Source of the DNA: Chloroflexota bacterium | GTDB lineage: Bacteria; Chloroflexota; Anaerolineae; Anaerolineales; Villigracilaceae | DNA: 6,254 bases | Assembly: GCA_021796155.1 (NCBI GenBank) | Contig: JAJYOO010000153.1 | Span: 1 to 6,254 of the forward strand | Direction of reading: 5' to 3' | The notes under the pieces: model-generated | Seen by the model: the letters and a program-made list of their open reading frames with translations, nothing else | What the model was told of the DNA's origin: nothing | The model's database searches: none | Part shown: in pieces, positions 5,896 through 6,254 of the stretch | Layout: every line of letters begins with the position of its first letter | Position numbering within the stretch: the stretch's first letter is position 1 | Position numbers and translations under genes: made by a program

Positions 5896-5959
5896 TTCGC
5901 AGATTACGCAGATGAATTTAAAAATCTATGTAATACTCTTCGAGTACGATGCCTGCGAA
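5896..5959. repeat. Degenerate intergenic inverted-repeat element
   Basis: The spacer between the YbhB-like gene and the transporter gene contains TTCGCAG (5896-5902) pairing with CTGCGAA (5953-5959). Inside these, ATTACGCAGAT (5903-5913) pairs with ATCTATGTAAT (5924-5934) at 9 of 11 positions. A third hairpin, TACTC-TTC-GAGTA (5934-5946), sits on the right side. The 'CGCAGATTACGCAGAT' wording resembles interspersed palindromic repeats seen in many bacterial genomes. This copy looks diverged, with extra sequence in the right half. It may act as a weak transcription end for the YbhB-like gene, but there is no clear T-run. Confidence 0.5.
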
Positions 5960-5974
5960 ATCTAAGGATGTTTT

Positions 5975-6254
5975 TTATTTGCTAAACGTTCCCATCAATT
6001 CGCCTTGTGCGAGAATATGTCCCTGCATGGCTGAGAGCAATTGCTGTTTGCTGGCTCCGGAAGATAGACTCAGCATCGCGTCGAGCGCATAAAGTTTGAA
6101 GAAATAGCGATGAGTCCCGGATGGCGGACATGGCCCGTTGTATCCCAGATTGCCATACGAATTCTTTCCCTGTAAACTACCATCCGACAATTGTCCACCG
6201 GCTTGTACTGCTTCAGGAAGACTGTTTGTTGCGGCAGGAATGTTGTACATCACC
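5975..6254 (-). CDS. YbhB/YbcL-type PEBP family protein, N-terminus beyond window edge
   Basis: The frame is open to the right edge, so only the last 93 codons or so are present of a protein usually about 150-200 residues long; the codons at the edge are internal, not a start. The fragment begins with VMYNIPAATNSLPEAV, then has the family signature GYNGPCPPSGTHRYFFKLYALD and ends with a helix containing GHILAQGELMGTF, both typical of the bacterial Raf-kinase-inhibitor-like (phosphatidylethanolamine-binding) proteins. The GPCPPSGTHRY segment helps form the anion-binding pocket in this fold. The biological role of bacterial members is unclear. Whether this one is secreted cannot be judged without the N-terminus. 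The stop is followed by a 126-base spacer with a degenerate inverted repeat. Confidence 0.93.
   Translation of the reverse strand, partial: VMYNIPAATNSLPEAVQAGGQLSDGSLQGKNSYGNLGYNGPCPPSGTHRYFFKLYALDAMLSLSSGASKQQLLSAMQGHILAQGELMGTFSK

Overview
The window looks like a stretch of a Gram-negative-type or diderm-like free-living bacterial chromosome. The mix of genes best fits the Chloroflexota, perhaps an Anaerolineae member: a DUF4349 lipoprotein, a lamin-tail lipoprotein, a CoaBC of the PAMD/ASG type, and mid-range GC with AT-rich intergenic sequence. This is an inference from gene content, not a phylogenetic result. All convincing genes lie on the minus strand, so the window is best read from right to left. 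No tRNA, rRNA, CRISPR array, transposase or phage gene was seen.

Layout in transcription order. (1) 6254-5975: the C-terminal part of a YbhB/YbcL-type PEBP protein, cut by the window edge. (2) 5974-5849: an intergenic region with a degenerate inverted-repeat element of the 'CGCAGATTACGCAGAT' kind. (3) 5848-4952: a ten-helix EamA/DMT transporter. (4) 4951-4597: a 355-base region with a short palindrome, one doubtful 72-residue ORF, a 12-bp palindrome, a perfect TATAAT box and a leader that can fold over its own ribosome binding site. (5) 4596-3949 and 3928-2873: a two-gene unit for the cell surface, made of a three-helix membrane protein with an external Ig-like domain and a lipoprotein with an Ig-like domain plus a lamin-tail domain. 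It ends in a strong intrinsic terminator at 2864-2838. (6) 2811-1600 and 1597-866: coaBC, probably transcribed without a leader, tightly coupled to a YfcE-like metallophosphoesterase. (7) 871-829: a tandem array of degenerate CAGTnnn heptamers that contains the stop codon of the phosphoesterase. (8) 748-1: a DUF4349 lipoprotein, cut by the left edge before its expected C-terminal membrane helix.

Functionally the window joins core metabolism (coenzyme A synthesis from phosphopantothenate) to several envelope genes. I see no clear defence, secretion or mobile system. The most interesting signals are small and regulatory: the Shine-Dalgarno-masking hairpin with palindrome and TATAAT box before the surface unit, the leaderless coaBC promoter packed against a terminator, the heptamer array, and the paired active-site substitutions in CoaBC.
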